Below are positions 1 through 11,096 of a stretch of DNA of 64,000 nucleotides, in pieces. The position numbers and the translations under genes are program-made. Source of the DNA: Amaurobius ferox (Eukaryota > Arthropoda > Arachnida > Araneae > Amaurobiidae); assembly GCA_951213105.1 (NCBI GenBank), contig OX578153.1, positions 54,436,020-54,500,019 of the forward strand, given 5' to 3'. The notes below the pieces were generated by a model that worked only from the letters and a program-made list of their open reading frames with translations, was not told the origin of the DNA and searched no databases. Within the stretch, counting starts at the first letter, position 1. Every line of letters begins with the position of its first letter.

Positions 1-39
1 TATGAATGATTTTACATTCATGGATTTTACAAAGAGAAG

Positions 40-505
40 GACGATTTTTTTCGATGAACTTTTACGCATAGAGTTTAATTACTTGTAGCTCCATGGTCTT
101 AATTTTTAAATAAAATAAATTATTGTAGTATTGTGATGAATGACATGAATGGGAAATTATTTATGAATGAAATGCTGCTTTTATAGAGAGAGCCAGGCGT
201 GTTATTTTTTTCTATGACGTCATTTGAATGAATTTCAGTTGTTTTCGATGAAGTTTTCAAATATAATAAATTATCGTAGTATTATGATAATTCTAAAATT
301 ATTACCGAGGAATGTATCATAATTTAGAGATTTTTAAACCAGGCAGTTTATATTTCAATGCCGTCATTTGAATGAAGTTCATTTTTTTCGATGATGGTTT
401 AAGTTTTCAAATATAATAAATTAATGTAGTACTGTGATAAGTTTTAAAATATTACCGAGGAATGTATTGCATTTTAGACATGTTTAAATAAAATTGTATT
501 GAAGT
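40..505. repeat. Three diverged tandem copies of a ~150-170 bp AT-rich unit
   Basis: Three blocks (about 50-190, 215-350 and 360-500) repeat the order: a TTTTTTCGATGA-like start, an AAATATAATAAATTA core, a TAGTA-TGTGATAA block, then ACCGAGGAATGTAT (last two copies only). The copies are well diverged, so the array is old. No coding capacity is visible. Confidence 0.55.
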
Positions 506-599
506 TGGAAAGTGTTTCATAATCAATGCTATAAGCATAATTGATCGTTCTTGTTATATAATCACATAATTAATAATTACGATAATTTTTTTCAAATTT

Positions 600-835
600 T
601 TTTAATTAGTAGCCTCCATAAAAGGAAATGTTGTCTTGAACGGTATCGAGTGGTAGTTGATACACTGATATATATATATATATATATTACTATAACTATC
701 AGGAACATGACTCCCCACTATGGACAACTGATACCTCTGAAACGTTCAACAGCGTGCTTTCCAATGTTTTGCAGCGTGTATATCAGAATTTTAATACGAA
801 TTTTTCATATTTTAGTCTTTTTCTTAAATGACTAA
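600..835 (+). repeat. TA microsatellite plus shared module, also present inverted near 23.8 kb
   Basis: A TA run at about 668-687 is followed by a module containing ACTATCAGGAACATGACTCC, then TCTGAAACG and a run ending near TTTTGCAGCGTGTA. The reverse complement of 23765-23880 has the same order (ACTATCAGGAAAC, CCTGAAACC, TTTTACAGTGTA), also directly beside a TA run. I infer one dispersed element whose end lies against TA repeats. The 94-aa open frame across it is not convincing as a gene. Confidence 0.5.
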
Positions 836-1012
836 TTTATCCATTTTTAGTGTCTATATTTTAGTTTAGTTTCCAAACTTCCTACATATTAAATATCATC
901 TGCCTATACTTTCTTATTGCAGCCAAAGGCAACGTGACACTTATCTCTTAGAAGCATATCTATAGATAAAAATCCCATTACCCTGAAAGTGAATAAAAAT
1001 TTTCACTGAAAT

Positions 1013-1336
1013 TTATTTGAACATTTCCTCTCCAAGAAACACTTCAGAAATCTCATTCTGATTCTTCGAGGATTTGACAAATATTCCGATTCTGCACTGG
1101 GATATTTGAAGATTTGATTTAAGATACGTGTTGAAACTCGAAATGGACTTAGCTCCTTTCAAAGACATAAAGCTCTGAAAGTAACGGTTGCTTATGATCA
1201 TTATCCCCACGGTGACCGAACACATATAAGGGATAGCTAAAGTGACCGCCGCGAGTAAAGTAAACAAATGCAATACTTTCATCTTGTTCATTATATAAAT
1301 ATAGAACAAATCAGGACTCATCCATGTAGAGTACAT
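1013..1336 (-). CDS. Unrecognised 107-aa open frame with a long hydrophobic segment
   Basis: The frame has an internal methionine (MKVLHLFTLL) followed by about 28 mostly hydrophobic residues (VLHLFTLLAAVTLAIPYMCS and on), then a polar C-terminal part with SNRYFQSFMSLKGA. This could be a signal peptide or one membrane span, as in one exon of a secreted or receptor protein. The next bases downstream on this strand end the frame. I do not recognise a family, no homologous copy exists in the window, and an AT-rich genome of this size gives open frames of this length by chance. Treat it as a candidate exon only. Confidence 0.2.
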   Translation of the reverse strand: MYSTWMSPDLFYIYIMNKMKVLHLFTLLAAVTLAIPYMCSVTVGIMIISNRYFQSFMSLKGAKSISSFNTYLKSNLQISQCRIGIFVKSSKNQNEISEVFLGEEMFK

Positions 1337-2029
1337 AATACCATCACGCTTCTATCCAAGTCGCATGCTGACGACACCAATTTATTTATGACCTAACAGA
1401 ATTTTCATGGGGGAGGGACAGATTTCTCTCATTTTCGCATTTTAGAAATTAAAACATTCATATAAGGAAAAGACAAGCAGTTTTTCCCTTTAAATCAATT
1501 TTTCAACTAAAATTCGGCACCATATTTTTGGATCGAAAGGAACTTTTGTGTTTCTTTTCTATCTCTAGGCAAAAAAAATGTGATACGGTCACAAAAGCGA
1601 AAATATTATCTTCTATTAAAATTTATTGAAGAAATTAGTTAAATCATTATTTCTTCAATAATGATTTAATGTAGAAAAAAACTATAGTTAAAAATTGAAA
1701 AAATATAAATATTCATATTTATTATTCTCATGTCTCTTTTTTTCTTACAACCAGACCATCTTATACTTTAAATTTTCTCTAAAATATGCAAACTACTTTA
1801 AAAATAAGCTCTCTGTGAAGAAAAATTGAAAATAAGGTCTAAGGAAAATAGAGGCCCGTGAGTTGCTCCCCCCATCCCCACCCCATTCACCGAACCAAGG
1901 TTTCAAAATCTGATTTTATGTTTATTTTCTTGATTAGTACAGAGGACAAATCCTTTTGACTTAAAAATAAGGCTTAATAAATTGATTTCAAATCGTCAGA
2001 TAGTGTCAGGGGCGGATTCATAGTTTCGA
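1337..2029. other. Unannotated AT-rich DNA
   Basis: No frame, repeat or RNA gene is recognised here. The only GC-rich patch is a short C-rich stretch near 1870-1890. Confidence 0.5.
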
Positions 2030-2745
2030 ATCTGCACTAAGAATAATAACTTTAGAAGAAGTACTGATCCCTTCATAAAAAATTTACTACGAAAAATAAA
2101 TTATAAAAATTTACTTATTTTGATATTTATAAAAATTTAATACGAATAATAAATTTCGAAGAAGTACTGATCCCTTCATAAAAAATTTACTACGAATAAT
2201 AAGTTATAAATTTTACTTATTTTATTATTTATAAAAGTTTAATACGAATAATAAATTTCGAAGAAGTTCTGATCTCTTCATAAAAAATTTACTACGAATA
2301 ATAAATTATAAATTTTACTTATTTTAATATTTATAAAAGTTTAATACGAATAATAAATTTCGAAGAAGTACTGATCTCTTCATAAAAAATTTAACACGAA
2401 TAATAAATTATAAATTTTACTTATTTTAATATTTATAAAAGGTTAATACGAATAATAAATTTCGAAGAAGTCCTGATCCCTTCATAAAAAATTTACTACG
2501 AATAATAAATTATAAATTTTATTTATTTTAATATTTATAAAAGTTTAATACGAATAATAAATTTCGAAGAAGTACTGATCCCTTCATAAAAAATTTACTA
2601 CGAATAATAAATTAGAAATTTTACTTATTTTAATATTTATAAAAGTTTAATACGAATAATAAATTATAAAAATTTGCTTATTTTAATATAAAAGTTTACT
2701 ACGATTAATAAATTTCAAAACTGTACTGATCCCCTCGTTAAATAA
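2030..2745. repeat. Tandem array, ~102-bp unit, about 6-7 copies
   Basis: The phrase TTCGAAGAAGTACTGATCCC recurs near 2050, 2156, 2256, 2358, 2460 and 2562, each followed by TTCATAAAAAATTTACTACG and an AATAATAAATTATAAATTTT block. Spacing is about 102 bp. The central copies are nearly identical and the outer ones are diverged, as expected for unequal exchange. Confidence 0.85.
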
Positions 2746-2937
2746 TAAATGTCATTGAGCTTCAGAAGGAATCAAATTAAAGGATATGATACAATTAAAT
2801 AACGTTGGACAATCATCAAACATAAATAAAAGTTAAAAGTTAAAATATAATTTGCCTTATGTTTTAGTATATTTGACTGAACTAATAATCAAACAAATAA
2901 TATAAATACAATGTACCACATATCATACATATTACTA

Positions 2938-3260
2938 TTTCTCATCTTTGCTTGCAAATCTAGTTATGTGGGCAGACAGATCAACTACAGCTCCGGAAAG
3001 GGACCAACTTGAAGTCCAATTGCCTGTAGACACACCAGTCGATTTAGATACAATAAACACAGATAAGTGCAAGAATTCGGACCATGTTGTCAGTGATGTG
3101 ATTTCTGCAGGATGTGACGAAAAATTTGAAAATCCAGTGGAACAACAATTCCTGAAACAACATTGACTCCAGGTAATAGTTTGCTTCCTGTAACCTTTCA
3201 CACTATTTAAGACAGATCAAAAGACGTTTTACTTTCTGAGGATGGTTATTATAGGCGGGG
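2938..3260 (+). pseudogene. Exon-like unit 1 of a duplicated, decayed coding block
   Basis: Reading from about 2960 gives a peptide with TPVDLDTINTDKCKNSDHVV, then SDVIS and EKFENPVE. A CTAG acceptor-like site precedes it and a CCAG|GTAATA donor-like site ends it near 3172. The other copies show that the natural ending is a PETTLTPG-like peptide, reached here only after a frameshift near 3150. The same block recurs at 4.4, 6.8 and 7.7 kb. I do not recognise the protein. The splice-like borders and peptide conservation suggest a real ancestral exon; the frameshift marks this copy as broken. Confidence 0.5.
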
Positions 3261-3769
3261 TCAAGGGGACTGATATGAGTGCATCAGCACCCCCATTACA
3301 AATTGCGCATACACTCCTTTTTAATTAAGAATTTCCCCTTATTCCCACCATTTTCAGTTTCTCCCTCTCTTTTTTTTTAAGTCGCTATTTTATTTATTTT
3401 TTTACGGATTTATAAATCTGAGATCAGATATATTTAGGGTTTCTCCCTAAACTCAGTTCCAAATGATTGCACATGCGCAAGGCTTCAATAAAATAATCTG
3501 TCTTGATCTCTGCCTATCGAGGAAGGATACAGAGACGGTTAATTTCTTATCAAGTTTGGCAGAACAGTGTCAATATTCCATTGGCGTCTATGCTAGCTTG
3601 TTCATAGTTTTCAAATTTATTTTTGTTTTGTATTTTTTACGAATTAAGACCATGGCTATATCATGCAGTAATCGGTGGACCTGAATTAAAGTTCCTCAAG
3701 TAAACTGTTTGTTATTTTTAAACTATATATGGTTTGCGTGAAATAACTCATATTTTCGCTAATTTCTAT
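3261..3769. other. No recognised feature; one 73-aa open frame
   Basis: A frame at 3463-3684 encodes a peptide with a hydrophobic stretch (SLFIVFKFIFVLYFLRI). Nothing else supports it as a gene. Confidence 0.4.
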
Positions 3770-3985
3770 GTATAGCACCCCCAATTTTTCAAATGTTCTA
3801 TGCATATCACCACCAATTCTTTCAAATGTTTTATGCATAGCACCCCCAATTTTTCAAATGTTCATTGCATAGCACCCCCAGTTTTTCAAATGTTCTATGC
3901 ACATCACCCCCAATTCTTTAAATGTTCTCTGCATAGCATCCCCAATTTTTTCAAATGTTCTATGCATAGCAACCTACATTCGGAA
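3770..3985. repeat. Minisatellite, ~32-33 bp unit, about 6 copies
   Basis: The unit CACCCCCAATTTTTCAAATG plus TTCTATGCATAG repeats with small length and base changes. A frame stays open through part of it, giving a repetitive His/Phe/Pro-rich peptide that I regard as a by-product. Confidence 0.85.
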
Positions 3986-4082
3986 AGTCTGACGCCGCCT
4001 ATGATGATTATCATCCATCTATTATCAACTTTTAGTTGATTTAGGGTTAAAAAACTTAAAACTAACTTAAAATTAACTTAGA

Positions 4083-4116
4083 GATAATCGTAATAATTAA
4101 TTATTACGATTATCTA
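4083..4116. repeat. Perfect 34-bp palindrome
   Basis: AGATAATCGTAATAATT is followed directly by its exact reverse complement. The half-site then recurs at about 4122-4140, so the palindrome probably arose by a local inverted duplication. Confidence 0.85.
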
Positions 4117-4134
4117 ACTTAGAGATAATCGTAA

Positions 4135-4765
4135 TAATTAATAGACATATATTTAAACACAGCAATTTTAATAGTTTTTATTAAATTGAGACACTGACTG
4201 AAGTACATGAGTTTGAAAGCAACCTACAGCAAAATTTATAGAGAATTCCATAATTAATCTGATATCAAGGGTTTTAAGAATCCTAGGAAAAATGTTTAAA
4301 GGAAGATTATTTCTTTTTTAAATATAGATATTACTGAAACTGATAATATTTTTAAACACTGCAGTTTTAATAATTATTATTCAATCATTAGAGTCACTGA
4401 TTGGAGTACATCAGTGTGAAAGCGAATCACAGAAATTTCATATTGGCATTTCAGTCGATATGACTACAGAAAGCACAGATAAGTGTGAGAGTTTGGATCA
4501 TGTTGTCAGTAATGTGATTTCTGAAGGATGTAAAGAGCAATTTGAAAATCCAGTAAAATCTGAAACAGCATTGACTCCAGGTAATATTTTGCTTCCTCTG
4601 ACATTTCGCTCTATTTATCATCTATCTATTTAAATTATCTCTATTATCATCTATCTATTTAAATTATCTCTATTATCATCTATCTATTTAAAACAGATCA
4701 GAAAATTCAGAAGTATTTTTTGTTTTCTGGGGATGATTATCACCCATCTACTATCATTTTTACTT
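4135..4765 (+). pseudogene. Exon-like unit 2 with its flanks
   Basis: Two related flank blocks (about 4140-4330 and 4335-4445) share TTTAAACAC-GCA-TTTTAATA and the phrase AGTCACTGATTGGAGTACAT. They lead into a frame at about 4450-4580 reading VDMTTESTDKCESLDHVV, then SNVISEGC, EQFENPVKSE and TALTPG. This is the cleanest copy: the frame is open to the CCAG|GTAATA donor-like site. A 31-bp repeat (ATCATCTATCTATTTAAATT) occurs about 2.7 times at 4617-4690. Function unknown. Confidence 0.5.
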
Positions 4766-4767
4766 TG

Positions 4768-5395
4768 TCATACTTTGTGGTATAGTATAGAGAAAATATT
4801 GTTTCCATGAACATTTTCGAATTCGAAATTTTGATGGCATTATATGTTAAGACCTCCTGAATATGTTTGGCTATTTTTAGAGCGATATCCGTCTGTCTGT
4901 CTATATGTCTGTGATCGAATTAAGTTGTACACGATATCAGCCACAAATATTAATGGATTTTCATGAAACTTTATATCAGGTTTTATTACAGAAATCTAGA
5001 ACTATATAGTACTTTTTTTAATTCGAGCGAAAACTATATTTTACATTTTTATCTCTATATTTATATTTCCATATTTATATTTCTATATAAAACTACATTC
5101 TACATTTTATATTTTTTAACATGGCAGCATAGCATAAAATTAGACATTCATAAAAGGATTCATTTACAGCTTAATGATCACGAGACTTAAAAGTTTCGAT
5201 TATTGTTATAAAACATATCCACGATAAAAATATTTTTTGCGTGACGTCATTATCCCCACTTGGAGGGCAAGTTAACCCCCCGTGGGTACACTGTCAAGTA
5301 TGGAATCAATCGAAAAATTTTTCAAGTTCGTTAAAGTGAATTATCACACTCTATGGTTGCAATAATTTGAACTCACGATACCGATATTTCACATT
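4768..5395 (+). mobile_element. Family C non-autonomous element, copy 1
   Basis: It begins with a TATAGAGAAAATATTG end like the GGAAAGTATTG ends of families A and B, followed by TCGAATTCGAAATTTTGATG and a GTCTGTCTGTCTATATGTCTG tract. Later it has TGGATTTTCATGAAACTTTA, then a GTGACGTCATTATCCCCAC block and a CCCCCGTGGGTACA block. The same order is found at 17.4 kb (interrupted by family A) and in part at 10.64 kb. No transposase is present. I infer a third relative of A and B. Confidence 0.55.
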
Positions 5396-5548
5396 TTTCC
5401 TTTCCTTATATACATAGTATAATGTATAAGGAAAGTATTGTGACGGGGTTGAAATTTCGAATTCGAGTTTTCGACGGGAGAGCACGTTTCAAGCAGCACT
5501 GATCACGAATCGAACATTTCTGAGGTGATGTCTGTGTGTGCGTGTGTT

Positions 5549-5609
<61 letters not shown>

Positions 5610-6371
5610 TCTGTAGAGACTATATCTCACGAACGAATGGAACAATTCTAATGAAATTTGGTACAAAAATTACAATACGTGAATACTAGAAGCCTATTGT
5701 TTTTAAACACAATCGAATATCCTACCTCCCCCCCCCCTAAATTTTCGAATAAAATTTTGAAAAAATCATAAAAGCAAAACCTTTAAAACAGTTGCGCAAG
5801 TAGACATTCCTTATGTATCTTTTCCTTAGCAAACGATTGACACAAACTGTAGGACGCTAGCATTAACCGTTCTCGAGATATTGCACATTTTTCAAATACA
5901 TTTGTCAAAAAATCCCATGCAATAAAAAAATATTAATTATTGAGAAACATGTTCACGTGTCATATGCAATATCATACGATAAATTTGGTGACATCATTTT
6001 CGTGGATTTAGCTCGTTCCATTCATGAGAAAAGATACTTTGAGAATTACTTTTGTATTTGAAAGCGAATGATCAATTATCTGCTTTAATAATAGCTTATT
6101 TCTCCATCCATAACGCTTGGCGAGATTTTAGCAACAAATTTGGTGGAATGTCGCCAATTTGGCGACTTTTTAAATGTTCCAAATTAACGAAAATCTCGCC
6201 AAACGGATAAAAATGACACTAAATCAATGAAAATGACGACTAATGGACGAAAATTCAATATCTTGGAAAGAATATAAGTATCTACTATAAGAATAACCTA
6301 TTTTATTTTTCTGTAAAAGTATTAAATTAATTGCATTATATAAGGAAAGTCATGTGCTGCCCACATCAGAT
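5396..6371 (+). mobile_element. Family A Helentron-like element, copy A1
   Basis: The full architecture is present: a hairpin end (CCTTATATACAT...ATGTATAAGG), GACGGGGTTGAAATTTCGA, a TG tract at 5531-5606 and GATCACGAATCGAACATTT before it. After the tract come ATCTCACGAACGAATGGAAC and the mirrored TGGCGACTTTT blocks. It ends in ATATAAGGAAAGTCATGTGC then TGCCCACATCAGATTTTTT. Subterminal GGAAAGT sequences are inverted relative to the hairpin arm. It is non-coding. The mobilising protein would be a Rep/helicase supplied in trans (known for Helitrons; none is in the window). Confidence 0.75.
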
Positions 6372-6479
6372 TTTTTCTTGTAAAAATTGGAAAAAATTAA
6401 TTCATGTATGAAAAAGGCGAGTTGAGCCACAATTCAGTTAATTTTTTGAGTTAATTTAGGGTTATAAATGTTAGAGGTA

Positions 6480-7095
6480 ATCATAATAATTAATAGATAT
6501 ATATTTAAACAGCGCAATTTTAATTGTTTTTATTGAATTATTAGAGACACTGATTAAAGTGCATAAGTTTGAAAACCAACTACAGCAAATTTTATAGAAA
6601 ATTCTATAATTTATCTTATATTGAGAGCTTTAATAATCTTCGGAAAAATATTAAAAGGTAGATTAAATTTTTCTTAAATATAGACATTTCTGATACTGAT
6701 GATACTTTTAAATATTGCAAATTTAATAGGCATTATTCAATAATTAGAATCATTGACTGGAGAGAGCACAGATAAGTACGTTGATACAGAAAGAACAGAT
6801 AATTACGTTGATACAGAAAGAACAGACAAGTAGGTTGATACAGAAAGAACAGATAAGTACGTTGATACAGGAAGAACAGATAAGTGCGAGAATTTGAACC
6901 ATGTTGTCAGTGATGTGATTTCTGAAAGATATGAAAAGAAATTTGAAAATAAAGTTAAATCTGAAAAACATTGACTTCAGGTTATATTTTGATTCCTCTA
7001 ACTTTTCGCACTATTTAAGACATCATAAAATTATGAAGATATTTTGCTTTCTGTCAATGATTATCATCCATCTATTATCATTACTTTGATCAGAT
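6480..7095 (+). pseudogene. Exon-like unit 3 with an internal ~27-bp minisatellite
   Basis: The flank block (TTTAAACAGCGCAATTTTAA and AGAGACACTGATTAAAGTGC) leads to 6772-6890, where about five copies of GTTGATACAGAAAGAACAGA plus TAAGTAC repeat. Then comes a frame with CENLNHVVSDVIS, KKFENKVKSE and a one-base loss before the final TLTSG-like ending. Coding is broken by that deletion and by a stop inside the minisatellite. The following AACTTTTCGCACTATTTAAG matches the tails of units 1 and 2. Confidence 0.5.
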
Positions 7096-7124
7096 GTAGG
7101 ACCATAAAAATAAGAAATATTCGT

Positions 7125-7849
7125 TATGTTAATAGTTATATATTTAAACAGTGCAATTTTAACAGTTCTTATTGAATTATTAGAGACGCTGATTTGAAAA
7201 CTTCAGTTTGAAAACAAACTACAGAAAAATGTATAGAAAATTGCATAATTTGTCTGATTTTTAGGCTTTTAAGAATCTAAGGAAATTTATTATACTGATT
7301 AAAATTTCTTACAATATGGGCATTATTGATCTTGATATCACTTTAAATAGTGAAAATTTAATAGTTATTATTGAATCATTACAGTCACTTATCATAATCG
7401 GTTTAAAAGTGAAATACAGAAAAATGTGTAGAAAATTCTATAATTTATCTGATCTTGAGGATTTTACGAATCTTAAAAAAATTTTTGAAAGTATGATTAA
7501 ATTTTTTTACAGTATACGCAATACTGATATTGATAAAATTTTTAACAATGTAATTTTAATCGTTTTTATTGAATCATTAGGGTCACTGATTGAAGCACAG
7601 CAGTTTGAGAGAAAACTACGAAAGTTGCCTACACTCCAGTAGATTTGAACACAGAAATCACATATGATTGTTAGAATTCGGACAATGTTGTCAGTGATGT
7701 AATTCCTGAGAGATATGAAGAGGAAATCCCACATAAGCTTGAGAATTCGGACCATGTTAGTGATGTAATTTCTGAAAGATATGACGAGAAGATCACACAT
7801 AAGTTTGAGAATTCGGACCATGTTAGTGATGTAATTTCTGATAATAAAC
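7125..7849 (+). pseudogene. Exon-like unit 4 with triplicated core
   Basis: Flank blocks repeat the AGTGCAATTTTAACAGTT and GAATCATTAGAGTCACTTAT phrases several times (7140, 7350, 7545). The coding-like core at 7640-7840 has CCAGTAGATTTGAACACAG (matching TPVDL-T of unit 1) and then three head-to-tail copies of a GAATTCGGACCATGTTAGTG block encoding NSDHV-SDVIS. An internal stop follows the first Cys codon. It is the most rearranged copy. Confidence 0.45.
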
Positions 7850-8127
7850 GTAATTCTATGTCCATAAAGCTTGGCGAGATTTTGGCGACAAATTGGTGGA
7901 ATGTCGCCAACTTGGCGACTATTTAAATGTTCCTAAATTAACGAAAAACTCGTTAAATAGATAAAAATGACACTAAATCATTGAAAATGATGACTCATTG
8001 ACGAAAATTCAATATCTTAGGAAGAATATAAATATCTATTATAAAAATAATCTATTTTCTTTTACTGTGAAAGTAGTAAATTCATTGCATTAGATAAGGA
8101 AAGTCATGGGCTGCCCACATCAAATTT
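7850..8127 (+). mobile_element. Family A fragment A2 (terminal third only)
   Basis: Matches the second half of A1 from the CTTGGCGAGATTTTGGCGAC block through AAGGAAAGTCATGGGCTGCC and CACATCAAATTTT. The hairpin end and TG tract are absent. A1 and A2 bracket exon-like units 3 and 4, so this segment may have been duplicated or captured together. Confidence 0.7.
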
Positions 8128-8485
8128 TTAAGTATGAGATTATGTTAAAATAAAAATCTTGCATTAAGATTTTAACATTAATATTGTATATAATAACTTT
8201 CATTTTATTTTTGCATATGATAATTTAAATATACCGAAGAGAAAACAGTACAAAATATAATAACTTTAATATAGTATATACAGAAGAAAATTTCTTATGA
8301 GATATATTCAAAAAATTTAAAAATAATATTTTAATATAGCATTTGAATTTGTTAAAAGTATAATGACTCTAATAAATAATTAAAGAAAGAATTTAATATA
8401 TATGTATGTAATGGTTGCTATTTTAGGTAGTCACTTCAGTATTCAGAATTCATTAATATTTTTATATAAATTTAATTTATAAATA
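8128..8485. other. Unannotated AT-rich DNA
   Basis: No feature recognised; very low GC with no repeat structure seen. Confidence 0.5.
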
Positions 8486-8920
8486 ATGTTTAACTTTAAA
8501 TTGTATTACTTTCGGACCTTTGGTACTTCAGAACTGCTGAATTCTGTACTAATTTTCTATTGGCCGCACATCCCCTGTCCCCGCCCTCCCCTTCTTTTGC
8601 AGCCTCAGCCTGTATTACTGTCATCCCAAGACGAAGGCGGCATTCCATCAGCCGTCTCCGAGCTCACCACAGCACCCGAGCTTCGAAGAGTGCCAATGCT
8701 AACTTGCTATTGCAATTGCTATCATCGAAAAACTACACACAGTGGACAATATTACATTCGATGTGGGCGTAAGGGACCTTCGGTCCCATGGAAGCCCGTA
8801 AGGAAGCGTCTTGGCTTAATATCTTTAAACGCAAAGGAAGGTATTAGAGTATCAACAGAAAATATAGATAGTAGCCCAAAGTTTCACCCTCATATCGCAA
8901 TAGTTCAATTTATTAAATAA
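8486..8920 (+). pseudogene. GC-richer island with overlapping frames; possible retropepsin relic
   Basis: This is the only GC-rich patch between 1 and 11 kb. One frame (144 aa, 8486-8920) is open throughout. A second frame (8560-8772) contains SFAASACITVIPRRRRHSIS and later LLLQLLSSKNYTQWTI. The second reminds me of a Ty3/Gypsy retropepsin, where an (V/D)-(S/T)-G-A-x-(V/I)-S-V-(I/V)-P motif precedes a conserved L-x-L-x-(F/Y)-x-W block, but the catalytic Asp-Ser/Thr-Gly is replaced by Ala-Ser-Ala. The match rests on memory and is weak. Alternatives are a host exon after the TTCTTTTGCAG acceptor-like site, or chance. Confidence 0.25.
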
Positions 8921-9407
8921 TTCTTTAATATGCAATAATATGTTATAATAGTTCTTTAAAGTTTTAATAGAAATCAATATCCATTGATAACATGTCATTT
9001 CCTATATATTATGTTTTATTTTTTTTCTCTTTGTTGTTAATAACTTGATCACGACTTGTAGCTAAAAATTTGGAAAAAAAAGTGAAACTAATATCAATTA
9101 GAATGTATTTACACTTAATTAAAATTCACTTATCTCTATCGCTTAAATGACTATTTTTGATTAATATTCTAAATATTAAAACTATTTCTTATTTTTTTAA
9201 ATGAAAAAAAAAAACTTGGTCACACATGAACAGTTTTCAAGTTTTCCATAAAATTCATTATTTCCTAAATATACATATATATCTTTATATCTCATTTTTA
9301 AAACTTAATTACAACCATAGGAAAACATATCAATAGCAAAAATAGTTAATTTATTAAAACTTTTTTCTTGTAAAAATAGTAAAAGTTGAGGTTATTTATA
9401 AACAAAA
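8921..9407. other. Unannotated AT-rich DNA
   Basis: Nothing recognised. A TTTTTTCTTGTAAAAAT phrase near 9361 also follows A1 at 6366, hinting at shared flanking sequence. Confidence 0.4.
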
Positions 9408-10157
9408 TCTGATGTGGGCAACACATGATTTTCCTTATATAATGCAATGAATTTACTACTTTTACAGTTAAAAAAAATTTATTAAAAATTTAGTAGATAC
9501 TTCTATTCTTTCCAAGATATTGAATTTTCTTCAATCAGTCGTCATTTTCATTGATTTGGCGTCATTTTTCTCCATTTGGCGAGATTTTAGTTAATTTGGC
9601 AACATTTAAAAATGTCGCCAAGTTGGCGACATTCCGCTAAATTTGTCGCCAAAATCTCGCCAAGCATTATGGACGGAGAAATAAATTATTCTTACAGCAG
9701 ATAAATGACTATTGGCGTTCAAATACAAAAGTATTACTCAAAGTATCTTTTCTCGTGAATGGAACGAATTAGATCCATGAGAATGATGTCACCAAATTTA
9801 TCGCATGATATTACATATGAAAAGTAAACGTATTTCTCAACAGTTAATATATTTTTTTTAATTTATGGGATTTTTTTTTATTAATTTATTTGAAAAATAT
9901 GCTAGCGTTCTAAAGTTTATGTCAATCGTTTTTTAAGGAAAAATTACATAAGAAATGTCTATTTGCGTAACTTTATTAAAGGTTTTGATTTTTTGATGAT
10001 TTTTTCAAAATTTCACTGGCAAATTTAGGGCCGTTCTGAACATTCGATTGTGTTTTAATACAATAGGCTTCCAGTATTCATGGATTTTGATTTTTGTACC
10101 AAATTTCATTCGAATCGCTCTATTCGTTTGTGAGATATCGTCTCCACAGACTCACTG

Positions 10158-10206
<49 letters not shown>

Positions 10207-10333
10207 TCACCTCAAAATTGTTCGATTCTTGATCAGGGTTGCTTGAGACGTGCTCTCCCGTCGAAAACTCGAATTCGAATTTTCGACCCCGTCACAATAC
10301 TTTCCTTATACATTATGTATATAAGAAAACTAA
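9408..10333 (-). mobile_element. Family A Helentron-like element, copy A3
   Basis: Read on the minus strand of the family, it begins TCTGATGTGGGCAACACATG after an A run and ends in a hairpin around CCTTATACATTATGTATATA followed by CTAA. The internal microsatellite is short and mixed (CA then GA repeats at 10160-10202). The two TTGGCGA/TCGCCAA blocks near 9590-9665 form a foldback. It carries no frame of note and appears close to full length. Confidence 0.75.
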
Positions 10334-10639
10334 AAAAAATATCGTAAAACGTCATAAATTAGTAATTAAGCATTTAAAAGTAAAATTATTTACATAAAAG
10401 ATAAATGGTTCACAGAAAAGAAATTGGAGACTTTCTCAAAAGACTGCCCTGTTTCAAGCCTCCCAACACAGCACCAGCGTCTAAAATCTTCCAATCGTAT
10501 TCTTTATGTCATAACAAAGCTAATCTAATTTAAAATTAACCCTAATACATTTTGAATTACCTGGAATGTGGTTCAACTAAAACATTCGCATACCACAATC
10601 CATTTTTAGCAGTCTGTTGTTGTTTTTTAATTTTAAAAG
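10334..10639. other. Unannotated DNA
   Basis: No recognised feature. Confidence 0.4.
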
Positions 10640-10836
10640 AAATTTTTTGAAAAATCGGTATGGAAAGTCCATTTGATTCCAATTATAGAGTGTAAACCCC
10701 TTCACTTTAAAGGCCTTGAAAACATCGTTCGATTGATACTATACTTCACAATGTATCCCGGGGGTGTTAACTTAACAATTTTTTTATTCGTGACGTCGTT
10801 TTCTCCCCGAGTGAGCAAATGACGTCACGAACAAAA
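10640..10836 (-). mobile_element. Family C fragment, copy 2
   Basis: The reverse complement carries the GTGACGTCATTTGCTCAC, GTTAACACCCCCGGGATACA and TATCAATCGAACGATGTTTT blocks in the order seen at 5.23-5.36 kb. It abuts family A fragment A4. Confidence 0.5.
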
Positions 10837-11087
10837 AAATTTGATGTGCGCAACACATGACTTTCCTTATATAATGCGATGAATTTACTACTTTTGCAGT
10901 AAAAAAAAATCAGTTATTCTTATAGTAGATACTTATATTTTCAAAGATATTGAATTTTCGACAATTAGTCGTCATTTTTATTGATTTAGCGACATTATTA
11001 TCCATTTGGTGAGATTTTCGTTAATGTGGCAACATTTAAAAAAGTCGCCAAGTTGGAGACATTCCGCCAAATTTGCCAAACGTGTTT
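10837..11087 (-). mobile_element. Family A fragment A4, truncated at the satellite
   Basis: Starts at the TTTGATGTGCGCAACACATG end and proceeds to AAGTTGGAGACATTCCGCCA. It stops abruptly where the 120-bp satellite begins. The rest of the element, including the hairpin end, is not found on the far side of the satellite. Confidence 0.65.
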
Positions 11088-11096
11088 CAATCACGG

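Noticed and set aside
2030..2745. CRISPR array
   Set aside because: The 102-bp units are repeated throughout without unique spacers, and the DNA is eukaryotic.
5406..5666. 86-aa minus frame with a poly-(Thr-His) run
   Set aside because: Translation of the TG tract of A1; similar frames occur in A9 at 49.6-49.9 kb.
9408..10333. Family A as a SINE with an A/T tail
   Set aside because: An A run borders one end, but there is no pol III box and the empty sites show no target duplication.
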